Part shown: one piece after another, positions 14,094 to 22,182 of the stretch
Layout: the number at the start of each line of letters is the position of its first letter
How positions within the stretch are numbered: position 1 is the stretch's first letter
Notes under the pieces: generated by a model
The model's database searches: none
What the model saw: only the letters and a program-made list of their open reading frames with translations
What the model was told of the DNA's origin: nothing
Source of the DNA: an uncultured Synechococcus sp.
Lineage (GTDB): Bacteria > Cyanobacteriota > Cyanobacteriia > PCC-6307 > Cyanobiaceae
Direction: 5' to 3'
NCBI GenBank assembly: GCA_913050105.1
Contig: CAJWZN010000007.1
Coordinates: forward strand, 1-24,229
Length of the DNA stretch: 24,229 nt
Made by a program: the position numbers and the translations under genes

Positions 14094-15545
14094 TCAGACA
14101 TAAAGATCTTCGCGCGGGTATCCGATCCGATTCTGGCGATTCATATGGATCTGTTCCTGGGTCATCGCTTCCCAGATTGCACTGAGCAGCAGCAGGATCC
14201 CCAGCCGCCCAACAAACATGCCCAGCATCAGCACCCCCTGACCGAAACGCCCCAGTTGCTCAGTGATGCCCAGATCAAGCCCCACGGTTGCAAAGGCGGA
14301 GATGCACGTGAATAACATCTCAAGGAAGGTGAACGGCTCCTCCCCGTTGAGGTTGCTGGCAATGCTTAGTAAAAGTGCCATGGCGAGCACGAAAAGCAGC
14401 GATGCACTGGTGATGCTGAGGGCTCTCAAAACAACCTTGTCCGAGATCTGGCGGTTGCGAATCACCACGGTTTCCCGACCCCGCAATGTGGAGCGGGTAG
14501 CGGCCATCAGCGCTGCAACAGTTGTTGTCTTGATGCCTCCACCTGTGCCGCCTGGGCTCGCACCAATGAACATCAATGTGATCAGCAGCAGTGTTCCCGA
14601 ATCAGTGATGTTCTCGAGCGAGAAGGGAACAGTGGTGAATCCCGCTGTCCGGGCTGTCACCGATTCGAACAGGGCTGTCATCCAGCGTTCCGGCCAGTCC
14701 ATGCCGATGAACACCTCGCCGCGGTTGAGCCATTCCGTCAGTGCCAGTCCCACTGTTCCGAACAACACGAGCAGTGCCGTGGTCCGAAGCACAAGGCGTG
14801 TGTGAAGACTGAGCCGTCGGCGACGGCGACCGACACGGGGGCGGAATCCCCGGTTGGCGAGATCGCTGGTGACCCTCCAACCCAGGCCTCCCATCACGAT
14901 CAACACCATCACAACGCCATTCACAACGACATTGTTGTGGTAGCGCTGAAGGCTGTCGGACCAGAGACCGAACCCAGCGTTGTTGTATGCCGAGATGCTG
15001 TGAAACAAAGCGGCCCAGAGTCGCTCGCCGCGGTCCGGGATGTCGCTGAATCCAAAGCTGTACAGCACCAACGCCCCCAGCAGAATCACGAGGGCTGCAG
15101 TCAGAGCGATGCCTCGAAAGGTTCGGCCAACCCCCCCGATACCGAATTCATCCAGGGTCTGACCTCGGTCCAGCCGTCGTCGCAGGCCAGTTCCCTGCAC
15201 CACGAAACCCTGCAGGAAGGTTGTGATGGCCATCAGCCCGAGGCCACCCGAGAGGATCATCAGGGCAAGAACCGCCTGGCCGAAGCTGGTGAGATCCGTG
15301 CCGATGTCAATGATCGAAAGACCGGTCACGGTGATGGCGGACGTGGCTGTGAACAGCGCTTCCCAGAGCCCCACATTGCTGCCTGAGCACAGTGGTGTGG
15401 CCAGAAGAATTGTGCCGATCACAATCACCAGCAAACCGGTCACCACCGTGAATTGGGGCACCGTCAGGCGCCGTTGCCAACCCTGGCTGCGTTTCAACGC
15501 ATTGCGAAGGGGCACTGGGTTCGGTGAGGGCGGTTGTGAAATCAC
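14094..15545 (-). CDS. ktrB: Potassium uptake transporter KtrB (TrkH/NtpJ family)
   Basis: This 483-residue membrane protein has four pore-loop repeats whose selectivity filters can be read: TVTGLS (72-77), NNAGFGL (188-194), TARTAGFTT (297-305) and ATVGLDLG (419-426). Each is flanked by transmembrane helices, the standard M1-P-M2 fourfold plan of the SKT superfamily. The flexible GGTGGGIKT region (332-340) matches the intramembrane gate loop of KtrB. The N-terminus is cytoplasmic and basic. It would import K+ coupled to Na+ with KtrA as gating ring. The start is GTG at 15545, 6 nt after the stop of the SLC13-type permease gene. Confidence 0.93.
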   Translation of the reverse strand: MISQPPSPNPVPLRNALKRSQGWQRRLTVPQFTVVTGLLVIVIGTILLATPLCSGSNVGLWEALFTATSAITVTGLSIIDIGTDLTSFGQAVLALMILSGGLGLMAITTFLQGFVVQGTGLRRRLDRGQTLDEFGIGGVGRTFRGIALTAALVILLGALVLYSFGFSDIPDRGERLWAALFHSISAYNNAGFGLWSDSLQRYHNNVVVNGVVMVLIVMGGLGWRVTSDLANRGFRPRVGRRRRRLSLHTRLVLRTTALLVLFGTVGLALTEWLNRGEVFIGMDWPERWMTALFESVTARTAGFTTVPFSLENITDSGTLLLITLMFIGASPGGTGGGIKTTTVAALMAATRSTLRGRETVVIRNRQISDKVVLRALSITSASLLFVLAMALLLSIASNLNGEEPFTFLEMLFTCISAFATVGLDLGITEQLGRFGQGVLMLGMFVGRLGILLLLSAIWEAMTQEQIHMNRQNRIGYPREDLYV

Positions 15546-15551
15546 TGTTGA

Positions 15552-17369
15552 TCAGGATGCGCCGTAGCGCCACAGGATCAGGGCCGGAACCAGCACGGTC
15601 ATGATCAGTGTCAGTCCAAGGCCGTATCGGGTGACATCGAGGAAGCGGTAGCGGCCTGGACCGAACACCATCAAGTTGGTCTGATAGCCCACAGGCGTCA
15701 GGAACGACTGGCTGGCGCCGAACAGCACGGTGATCAGCAGGGCCGTTGCGGGCAACGCAAGTGTCGGGGCCAGCTGAACAGCGACAGGGGCCAGCAGGGC
15801 CACCGATGCAGCGTTGCTCATGACCTGGGTCAGCAATGTTGTGCCGATAAAAATCAGCATCAGGGATCCGTAGGTGGACCAGCCGTCCAGAAGTCGCTCC
15901 AACCCCCCGGCGAGTCCATCGGCCAGGCCGGTGCTCTTCAGCGCAGCGCTGAAGCTGGACAGCGATCCCAAAAGCAGAATCACGTCAAGACGAATGGCAC
16001 GCTGCAGCTCTCCAGCTCGGAGACAGCCGCTTGCGACAACAGCAACAGTGGCCAGCAAAACCGAGCCCACCAAGGGCACTGGCGTCAGTGTTGGAAGCAG
16101 AAGCATCAGCACGGCGATGCTGACCACCAACGGTTTGCGTCGCACCGTCGGCAGGTCGTCTTCCAACCGGTCGAGCACCAGCAGATCATTGCTGGCCTGG
16201 AGGCCTCGGATCGAATCGAGGGGTGCCTGCAGCAGCAGTACGTCGCCCTCCCGCAACACCGCCTGACCCAGTCGCTCCTGCACGGTCTCCTGACCGCGGC
16301 GAAGGGCCAGAACCGTTGCGTTATGGCGTTGGCGGAAGCGGAGTTCGCGCAGGCTTGCGCCGGCCAGGGTGGAGCCTGCTGGGAGCAGAACCTCAACGGT
16401 TCTCTGTCCGCTGGTGTCGCCCTGAACCAGGTTGAATCCAGCGTTTCGGCCCTGGGTGGTGAGTTGAATGGTGTGGTCCTGCTGCAGCCGCAGAAGGTCT
16501 TCGCGGGTCACCCGCAACAGCAGGTGATCACCGGCCCGAAGCTTGCGGTCCGCAAGGGGGGGCAACAGGCGTTCATCTCCCCGCTGAAGCTCCAGTACAT
16601 CCACGTCGAACCGGCGCTGCAGCCGGCTGTTGTGCAGGGAGACTCCCACCAGCTCGGAATTCAGGGGGATTGTCACTTCCGTGCAGTAACCGCTGCTGCG
16701 TGGCGACAACCCGAGCTCGTCTCCAGCGCGTCCCCGGTCGGGCAGCAACACCCGGGGAGCCAACACCAGGTAGGCGGCACCGGTCAGCCAGATGGGCACG
16801 CTGATCAGGGTGAAACTGAACAGTTCCAACGAGCCGTAGCCCAGCTGCTGGCTGATATCGCTCACCAGCAGATTCACCGAGCTGCCCAGCAGCGTGAGTG
16901 TTCCCCCCAGCACGGTGGAAAAGGACAGCGGCAACAGCACCCGGGACGGTGAGATCCCACGGCGATGGCACCAGTTCTCCATCACAGGCAGCAGTGATGC
17001 CACCACAGGGGTGTTGGGAACGATTCCTGAAACGGGTGCGATCACGAAGGCCATCAGGGCGATCAGCCGCCGCGGGGATCGGATGCGATCCGATGCAATC
17101 AACGCTCGCAGACGGTCGAGTGCACCGCTTTTGAACAGTGCCGCGGAAACGGGAAACAGACCCATCAGAGTGATCAGGGCTGGACTGCCGAAGCCCGCCA
17201 GTGCCTCCGGCGGGGTCAGCACCCCAGTGGCGATCAGCAATCCCAGACTGAGCAGGCCGGTGAGCTCGGGTGCCAGGGCCCCGCTGATGAACAGCACGAC
17301 CGCCAGCAACAGGACGGCCAGGGTGATCAGTGCCTCGGGATCGTTTAACGCACCAATCAGCTCGGCCAT
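15552..17369 (-). CDS. SLC13/DASS-type permease with two TrkA-C domains
   Basis: This 605-residue membrane protein has hydrophobic halves at about 1-220 and 410-605. Two TrkA-C (RCK-C) soluble domains lie between them, at about 231-300 (EVTIPLNSELVGVSL ... KLRAGDHLLLRV) and 326-395 (VEVLLPAGSTLAGASL ... VLREGDVLLLQ). Transporter motifs such as VPNTPVVASLLPV and TQVMSNAASVALLAPVAVQL mark the two re-entrant SNT-like sites of the DASS/SLC13 fold. Relatives carry sodium-coupled sulfate or dicarboxylate; the SAC1/SLT algal proteins share this layout, so sulfate is a reasonable guess. The ATG lies 13 bp inside the end of hflX. Its place upstream of ktrB-ktrA may mean common control of ion balance. 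Confidence 0.88.
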   Translation of the reverse strand: MAELIGALNDPEALITLAVLLLAVVLFISGALAPELTGLLSLGLLIATGVLTPPEALAGFGSPALITLMGLFPVSAALFKSGALDRLRALIASDRIRSPRRLIALMAFVIAPVSGIVPNTPVVASLLPVMENWCHRRGISPSRVLLPLSFSTVLGGTLTLLGSSVNLLVSDISQQLGYGSLELFSFTLISVPIWLTGAAYLVLAPRVLLPDRGRAGDELGLSPRSSGYCTEVTIPLNSELVGVSLHNSRLQRRFDVDVLELQRGDERLLPPLADRKLRAGDHLLLRVTREDLLRLQQDHTIQLTTQGRNAGFNLVQGDTSGQRTVEVLLPAGSTLAGASLRELRFRQRHNATVLALRRGQETVQERLGQAVLREGDVLLLQAPLDSIRGLQASNDLLVLDRLEDDLPTVRRKPLVVSIAVLMLLLPTLTPVPLVGSVLLATVAVVASGCLRAGELQRAIRLDVILLLGSLSSFSAALKSTGLADGLAGGLERLLDGWSTYGSLMLIFIGTTLLTQVMSNAASVALLAPVAVQLAPTLALPATALLITVLFGASQSFLTPVGYQTNLMVFGPGRYRFLDVTRYGLGLTLIMTVLVPALILWRYGAS

Positions 17370-19048
17370 TCGTGCTGCGGCACTTCCATCTCTGGCGTTG
17401 ATTCTGCCCTGGGATCGAAGAACTGGTCACGCAGCCAGTCTTGGAGCCCTTTCAATCCATCGCCACGTTTGGCCGATAGGAACAAGGTCTGAGGCTCTTC
17501 CCGGCGGATGGCTTCAATCGCATCGAGCGGGCAGCGATCAATCTGATTGGCCACCACCCGTCGCAGGGCCTGGCTGCCAAGCGAATCCAGCAACCGGTGA
17601 ACGGTGCCGAGCTGCCCTTGCCAGTCGGTATCAGCCAGATCCACCACCAGAAGCAGCACGTCGGCATCAAGGGCTTCTTCAAGAGTGGCGCGGAATGCTT
17701 CCACCAGGGGGGCTGGAAGATCCCGGATGAAGCCAACGGTGTCAGTGAGCAGCACCCGGTCGGGCCGTTGTCCGGGGCAGGGCAGCTCCAGCCGTCGTGT
17801 GGTCGGATCGAGCGTGGCAAAAAGCTTGTTCTCCGCCAGGACCCGGTCGGACTCCCGACGTCCGCAGAGGGCATTCAGCAGGCTGGATTTGCCGGCGTTG
17901 GTGTATCCGACAAGGGCAACGCGGGGCAGATTTCGGCGTTGATCCCGCAGGCGACTGCGGTGTCGCTGCAGCTGCTGCTGGTCGCGCATCAGTCGCTCGA
18001 TCCTGCGGCTGATGGCGCGGCGATCCTTTTCCAACTGAGTTTCCCCAGGCCCTCGGGTGCCGATGCCACCACCCTGTCGGGACAGGCTGCGCCCTCGGCC
18101 CAGGAGCCGTGGCAGGCGATAGCGCAACTGCGCCAGTTCCACCTGCAACCGGCCAGCGGCACTGCCTGCCCGCTGGGCAAAAATGTCGAGAATCAGTTCG
18201 CTGCGATCGGAGACCGGGCATTCGAGTAATCGCTCCAGGTTGCGAGCCTGCACCGGGGTCAATTCACGATCGGTCACCACCAGGGAGGCCCTGCTGCGGC
18301 GTACCTCAAGCGCAGCTTCCTGCAGTTTCCCTGTGCCCCAGAGCGTCTGGGGGTTGGCGCTGCCGGAGCGCTGGTTGATCACAGCGACGGGCCGGGCTCC
18401 TGCGCTGCGCACCAGACCTTCCAGCTCCGCCAACTCTCTTTCACCGCGTAATCGGTCGCTGTCCGTCAGGGTGAGCAGCAGCACCGTTTCTTCTGCGCTG
18501 TGGCTGGATGGAATGGCCTGTTCCTCTTGCTGTCCTCCTCGGGCGGTGAAGTCCAACCGGCAGAGGTCCCTCAGGTCGCCGCGGTCGAGGGGGTGCCAGC
18601 CTCCTGTTGCCTTGCGATCGGGTTGCAGCAGTTCGGCTTGTCGAAGGCCATCGACGCCTGGATTGGGCGCGAAGCGCAGCCAGCTGTGGGAGACGAAATC
18701 GAGAGCGAGCACAGCATCGGCGCCTGTCGCCTGAAGCCCTTGGCGCTGGAAAGGACAGCTCACCAGCCGCCAGCCGCCACTGCTGCGGCGCGGAGATGCT
18801 GGCAGCTGGTCCCGAAGATTGTCTGAACCCGCCAGGGGACCCAGCCAGAGCAAACGACAGAGGCCGCGGCCATCGAGCACGAGGTGCATCGATAGCTCCA
18901 GCTCATTCACCAAAGCGGCCAAACGCTCCAGGGTGAGCAGGTCGGCCCCACTGTCTTCCGGATGGCGGCGTTGGCTCAGTCGATCAAGCTGTCGTAGTTG
19001 ACCGGGGCGCAGGCCCTTGGTTCTTCCGCCGAGGTGAGCTTGTCTCAA
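17357..19048 (-). CDS. hflX: GTPase HflX
   Basis: This 563-residue protein is long compared with the about 430 of E. coli. The added region of about 185 residues at the N-terminus is not recognised and may be a cyanobacterial extension. The HflX domain then shows the GTG-K region (NPQTLWGTGKLQEA) and GGGIGTRGPGETQLE (326-340), followed by the GTPase: G1 GYTNAGKSS (381-389), G3 DTVGF (436-440) and G4 NQID (501-504, in place of NKxD). HflX binds the 50S subunit and splits stalled ribosomes. The start is TTG at 19048, overlapping the ndh-like stop as TTGA; a later start within the extension cannot be excluded. The 3' end overlaps the permease gene. Confidence 0.94.
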   Translation of the reverse strand: MRQAHLGGRTKGLRPGQLRQLDRLSQRRHPEDSGADLLTLERLAALVNELELSMHLVLDGRGLCRLLWLGPLAGSDNLRDQLPASPRRSSGGWRLVSCPFQRQGLQATGADAVLALDFVSHSWLRFAPNPGVDGLRQAELLQPDRKATGGWHPLDRGDLRDLCRLDFTARGGQQEEQAIPSSHSAEETVLLLTLTDSDRLRGERELAELEGLVRSAGARPVAVINQRSGSANPQTLWGTGKLQEAALEVRRSRASLVVTDRELTPVQARNLERLLECPVSDRSELILDIFAQRAGSAAGRLQVELAQLRYRLPRLLGRGRSLSRQGGGIGTRGPGETQLEKDRRAISRRIERLMRDQQQLQRHRSRLRDQRRNLPRVALVGYTNAGKSSLLNALCGRRESDRVLAENKLFATLDPTTRRLELPCPGQRPDRVLLTDTVGFIRDLPAPLVEAFRATLEEALDADVLLLVVDLADTDWQGQLGTVHRLLDSLGSQALRRVVANQIDRCPLDAIEAIRREEPQTLFLSAKRGDGLKGLQDWLRDQFFDPRAESTPEMEVPQHEWPS

Positions 19049-20193
19049 CGATTCAGCAGCCAGGCCCCAGCCGACCGCAGTCCCAAGGACATTCCTGGCA
19101 GACGGGTGAGGTAAGTGGCACGGCGCAAGTTGAAGGCCAGAGGACCCGCAAGGGTGATTCCAAGACCGGTCAGAGTCGCGTCGCCGAGGCCAAGACTGAG
19201 CATTTCACCGCGATCTTGGAACTCAAACGGCTCGGGCTCCTGTCCGGCTGCCATCGCCGCCAATGCGGCTGCAACGGCTTCTCCCTGCTGCATGGCGACC
19301 TGCGCCGTACCTGGCCAAGGGGCTTCGGCGTGGTGGGAGCTATCTCCGATGGCAAACACATTGGCCTGGCCACTGACCCGCAGATCCGCATTGATGCTGA
19401 TGCCCCGCCGTTCGACCAGCGATTCCGGTTTCAGTGGCGGTAGCGATGGTCGACTGCCGCCACTCCAGATCAGCCCGTCATGCCGCAGGGACGTGCCTCC
19501 AGCGAGCTGAACCTGGGTGTCTGTGACAGCGGTCACGCTTGTGTTGAGATGCAGCCTGATCTGGCGTCGTTCGAGGGCTGCCTGAGCTTTGGTTCGATTG
19601 AAGGATCGGCTGCGGGCAAGGATTTCATCACCAACCTCAATGAGGTGAATCAGGGCACTGCCCTCCAGCAGGTCCGCCAGTTTGCAGGCCAGCTCGACAC
19701 CGGTTGGGCCGGCCCCGACGATGACAAGAGCAGCATCGGATTTCCGCTGCTGACGCAAGAGGTGAATGCGTTCCCGCAGCGTGGCGACATCATTCAGGTT
19801 GTGAAACCCCTGGGCGTGCTGACTGACTCCTGGGATACCGAAATCGTTGGGTTCCGTGCCTGTTGCCAGGATCAGATCTCCCCATTCCAGCCGGCTTCCC
19901 TTGTCAGTGGTCAGATAACCAGCGTCCAAATCGATCCGGTTCACACGTTCCTGCAGCCAGACCATCTGTCGCGAACTCAGCAGGTCTCGATAACGCGGTG
20001 CCACTTCCCAGCTCTGCATTTCACCGCTGAGCAGCTCATACAGGTGGGGTTGAAAAACAAAGTTGCTGTGTGGTTCGAGCACCACCACAGGCCTTTCAGG
20101 CAGACGCTCTCGGATGGCCAGGGCGCTGAACAATCCGCCGAATCCACCTCCAACCACCACCACGGAATTCGTCGCGTTCTGTGGGGACGTCAT
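19045..20193 (-). CDS. Type II NAD(P)H dehydrogenase-like flavoprotein
   Basis: This 382-residue protein belongs to the pyridine nucleotide-disulfide oxidoreductase fold. The FAD-binding GGGFGG (15-20) comes with an acidic end-of-strand VVLEPHSNFVFQPHLYELLSG typical of NDH-2. The NAD(P)-binding site is VGAGPTGVELA (159-169), and the second FAD contact is VFAIGDSS (279-286). The C-terminal part (AGPLAFNLRRATYLTRLPG) could be the membrane-attaching amphipathic region. It would oxidise NAD(P)H and reduce a quinone without pumping protons. Cyanobacteria have several Ndb types (NdbA/B/C), and one is involved in vitamin K1 synthesis; I cannot choose. ATG start; divergent from cysH; overlaps hflX by 4 bp. 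Confidence 0.88.
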   Translation of the reverse strand: MTSPQNATNSVVVVGGGFGGLFSALAIRERLPERPVVVLEPHSNFVFQPHLYELLSGEMQSWEVAPRYRDLLSSRQMVWLQERVNRIDLDAGYLTTDKGSRLEWGDLILATGTEPNDFGIPGVSQHAQGFHNLNDVATLRERIHLLRQQRKSDAALVIVGAGPTGVELACKLADLLEGSALIHLIEVGDEILARSRSFNRTKAQAALERRQIRLHLNTSVTAVTDTQVQLAGGTSLRHDGLIWSGGSRPSLPPLKPESLVERRGISINADLRVSGQANVFAIGDSSHHAEAPWPGTAQVAMQQGEAVAAALAAMAAGQEPEPFEFQDRGEMLSLGLGDATLTGLGITLAGPLAFNLRRATYLTRLPGMSLGLRSAGAWLLNR

Positions 20194-20280
20194 GTGGAGC
20201 CCTGTTCTGCAAAAACCATAGGGACCTCATCCGTTCCGCCGGCAGGGGAGGATGGAGCGATCTCGGAGGGATCACAGGGG

Positions 20281-21027
20281 ATGATGCGCACGTTGATTCG
20301 GGAGGATCTCGATGCGGCCCGTGATCGCCTCGAATCGCTGACAGCTCCCCAACGCCTGGCCTGGGCTGTTGAGCAGTTCGCCGATGGCTTTGCTCTCACC
20401 ACAAGTTTCGGTATTCAGTCGTCCGTGCTGCTGCACATGCTCAGCAGGCTTCCCGAGGGGCATTCCGTGCCGGTGATCTGGGTTGACACCGGCTATCTCC
20501 CCGAGGAGACCTATCGATACAGCGAACAGCTCATCGAGCTGTTCAAAGTGCGTCTTGTCGTTTCGCAGAGCACCATCTCTCCAGCGCGTATGGAGGCTTT
20601 GCATGGTCGTCTCTGGGAGACGGGGGATGTACTTGATCTGGAGACTTACCACCGCATCCGCAAGGTTGAGCCCCTGGAACAGGCCATGGCGGACCAGGGC
20701 GTCACCTGCTGGGCCAGCGGCGTTCGCAGCAGCCAGACCGATCACCGCCGTGCCATGAGTTGGTTGGACCCCATCAGGGAACGTCTCTCACTGAGGCCCC
20801 TGCTGGATTGGACCCCTAGGGACATCTATTACTACATGCAGGAGTACAACCTCCCTCAGCATCCGCTGTTCGAGCAGGGTTACTCGACGGTTGGAGACTG
20901 GCACTCAAGCGGTCCGGACGGTGGTGAGCAGAGTGGTCGCGAGACCCGCTTCGGTGGCCTCAAGCAGGAGTGCGGCATTCATCTCCCGCAGGATGCAGTG
21001 GAAGGTCTCATGGGCGATGGCATCTGA
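20281..21027 (+). CDS. cysH: Phosphoadenylyl-sulfate (PAPS) reductase
   Basis: From ATG 20281 the product has 248 residues, the normal length of CysH. The phosphate-binding SFGIQSS lies at 42-48. VIWVDTGYLPEETYRY (65-80) and WASGVRSSQTDHR (144-156) form the PAPS pocket, and the C-terminal ECGIHL (230-235) carries the catalytic Cys231. The CC...CxxC iron-sulfur cysteines of APS reductases are absent, so PAPS rather than APS is the substrate. The thioredoxin-dependent reaction yields sulfite in assimilatory sulfate reduction. GGAGGG lies 10 nt before the ATG; the frame is open far upstream but that part is antisense to the ndh-like gene. coaX follows after 2 nt. Confidence 0.96.
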   Translation: MMRTLIREDLDAARDRLESLTAPQRLAWAVEQFADGFALTTSFGIQSSVLLHMLSRLPEGHSVPVIWVDTGYLPEETYRYSEQLIELFKVRLVVSQSTISPARMEALHGRLWETGDVLDLETYHRIRKVEPLEQAMADQGVTCWASGVRSSQTDHRRAMSWLDPIRERLSLRPLLDWTPRDIYYYMQEYNLPQHPLFEQGYSTVGDWHSSGPDGGEQSGRETRFGGLKQECGIHLPQDAVEGLMGDGI

Positions 21028-21029
21028 AG

Positions 21030-21737
21030 GTGTTGTTGCAGCGTGCTCTGCTGATCGGTAACAGCCGCTGGCATTGGGCTGAGTGGAATCAAGCGCAATG
21101 GCGTTTTGATCACACGGAGCCGGATCCCCAACGCCTCGGTTCACAACCTCTGGTGTGGGCGGCTGTTGGAGCGATCCCTCCCCAGCTCCTGGATGCTCCA
21201 AGCTTTCCGAGACTGCAACTGCAGCATGTGCCGCTTGCTGGATGTCCCCCCTGGCTTGGTGTCGATCGAGCTCTTGGAGCGTGGGAAGCCTGGCGGAGGG
21301 AACAGCATTTACCTGAATCGTCTGGCCGAGGCTTGCTTCTGGCGGATGCCGGCACCGTGTTGAGCCTCACGCTTTTGGATGGCCGTGGACATTTCCTGGG
21401 TGGTCAGCTGATGCCAGGGTTGACCCTTCAGTTGCGCAGCATGGGCCAGGGAACAACGTTGCTCCCTGATGAAGTCAAGCTCGATCAGCTCCCAAAGGAC
21501 CGCTTCCCTGCAGCGACGGATGAGGCGATGCGTCGCGGTGTGGTCCAGTCTGTTGTTGCGGCAGTGCAGGACGCGCAACGAAGCAGTGGAGCTTCTCTCT
21601 GGTTATGCGGAGGGGATGCCTCTTTGCTTGAGACAGAGCTCAACCATCGCGGTGTGGCTTGCCGATCTGATTCGACCCTTCAGCTTCAGGCGATGGTTCA
21701 GCTGATGGATCAGTTCAGCCCAGATTCAGGTCGTTGA
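21030..21737 (+). CDS. coaX: Type III pantothenate kinase
   Basis: From GTG 21030 the protein is 235 residues. CoaX motifs in order: LLIGNSRWHW (7-16) in place of the usual D-x-GNT/S, GVDRALGAW (77-85), DAGTVLSLTLLD (106-117), GGQLMPGL (124-131), and a terminal ASKHA-type VVAAVQD/LWLCGGDASLL region. It would phosphorylate pantothenate as the first step of CoA synthesis. The first Asp, a metal/ATP contact in other species, is replaced by hydrophobic residues. TTG codons at 21033 and 21036 are alternative starts. It begins 2 nt after cysH, so the two are co-transcribed, and its last 23 bp overlap the convergent peroxiredoxin gene. Confidence 0.86.
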   Translation: MLLQRALLIGNSRWHWAEWNQAQWRFDHTEPDPQRLGSQPLVWAAVGAIPPQLLDAPSFPRLQLQHVPLAGCPPWLGVDRALGAWEAWRREQHLPESSGRGLLLADAGTVLSLTLLDGRGHFLGGQLMPGLTLQLRSMGQGTTLLPDEVKLDQLPKDRFPAATDEAMRRGVVQSVVAAVQDAQRSSGASLWLCGGDASLLETELNHRGVACRSDSTLQLQAMVQLMDQFSPDSGR

Positions 21738-22182
21738 TCAGATCATCCGCCATGGACGCTGATTTCACCTTGAGGTAGATCTTCTCGACCTTCCCATCGG
21801 CATCGACAACAAAGGTGTGGCGCATCATGCCCATGTATTCGCGGCCCATGAATTTCTTCAGGCCGTAGCTGCCGTAGCTGCTGGCGACAGCACAAGGCTC
21901 TTCATCGGTCAGCAGCGTGAACGGCAGCGTGTGCTTGCTGATGAACTTGGTGTGTGATGCAGCGTTGTCCTTGCTGATACCCAGCACCTGGATCCCGTTC
22001 TGCTCCAACAGGTCCCAGCGATCCCGGAAGTTACAGGCCTCCTTCGTGCAGCCCGGAGTGGCGTCCTTGGGATAAAAATAAATAACCACCCGTTGGCCGC
22101 GCAGGGATGACAGCTGAACCGGCTCACCGTTCTGATTGGGGAGTGTGAAATCAGGTGCCGGATCACCGATCTGGAGAGCCAT
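21715..22182 (-). CDS. bcp: Thioredoxin-dependent peroxiredoxin, BCP/PrxQ type
   Basis: This 155-residue enzyme is full length for the BCP/PrxQ class. GDPAPDFTLPNQNGEPVQLS opens the thioredoxin-like fold. The active site YPKDATPGCTKEACNFRD has the peroxidatic Cys45 and the resolving Cys50 five residues later, which is diagnostic of PrxQ. Later parts (GISKDNAASHTKFISKHTLP and HTFVVDADGKV) fit the family. It reduces hydrogen peroxide and alkyl hydroperoxides with electrons from thioredoxin, protecting photosynthetic cells. The ATG at 22182 has the divergent phosphopantetheinyl transferase gene starting 28 nt inside it, if the GTG there is real. Confidence 0.96.
   Translation of the reverse strand: MALQIGDPAPDFTLPNQNGEPVQLSSLRGQRVVIYFYPKDATPGCTKEACNFRDRWDLLEQNGIQVLGISKDNAASHTKFISKHTLPFTLLTDEEPCAVASSYGSYGLKKFMGREYMGMMRHTFVVDADGKVEKIYLKVKSASMADDLINDLNLG

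Noticed and set aside
19480..20280. Upstream extension of the cysH frame
   Set aside because: This part is antisense to the NDH-2-like gene, and a good ribosome binding site marks ATG 20281 as the start.
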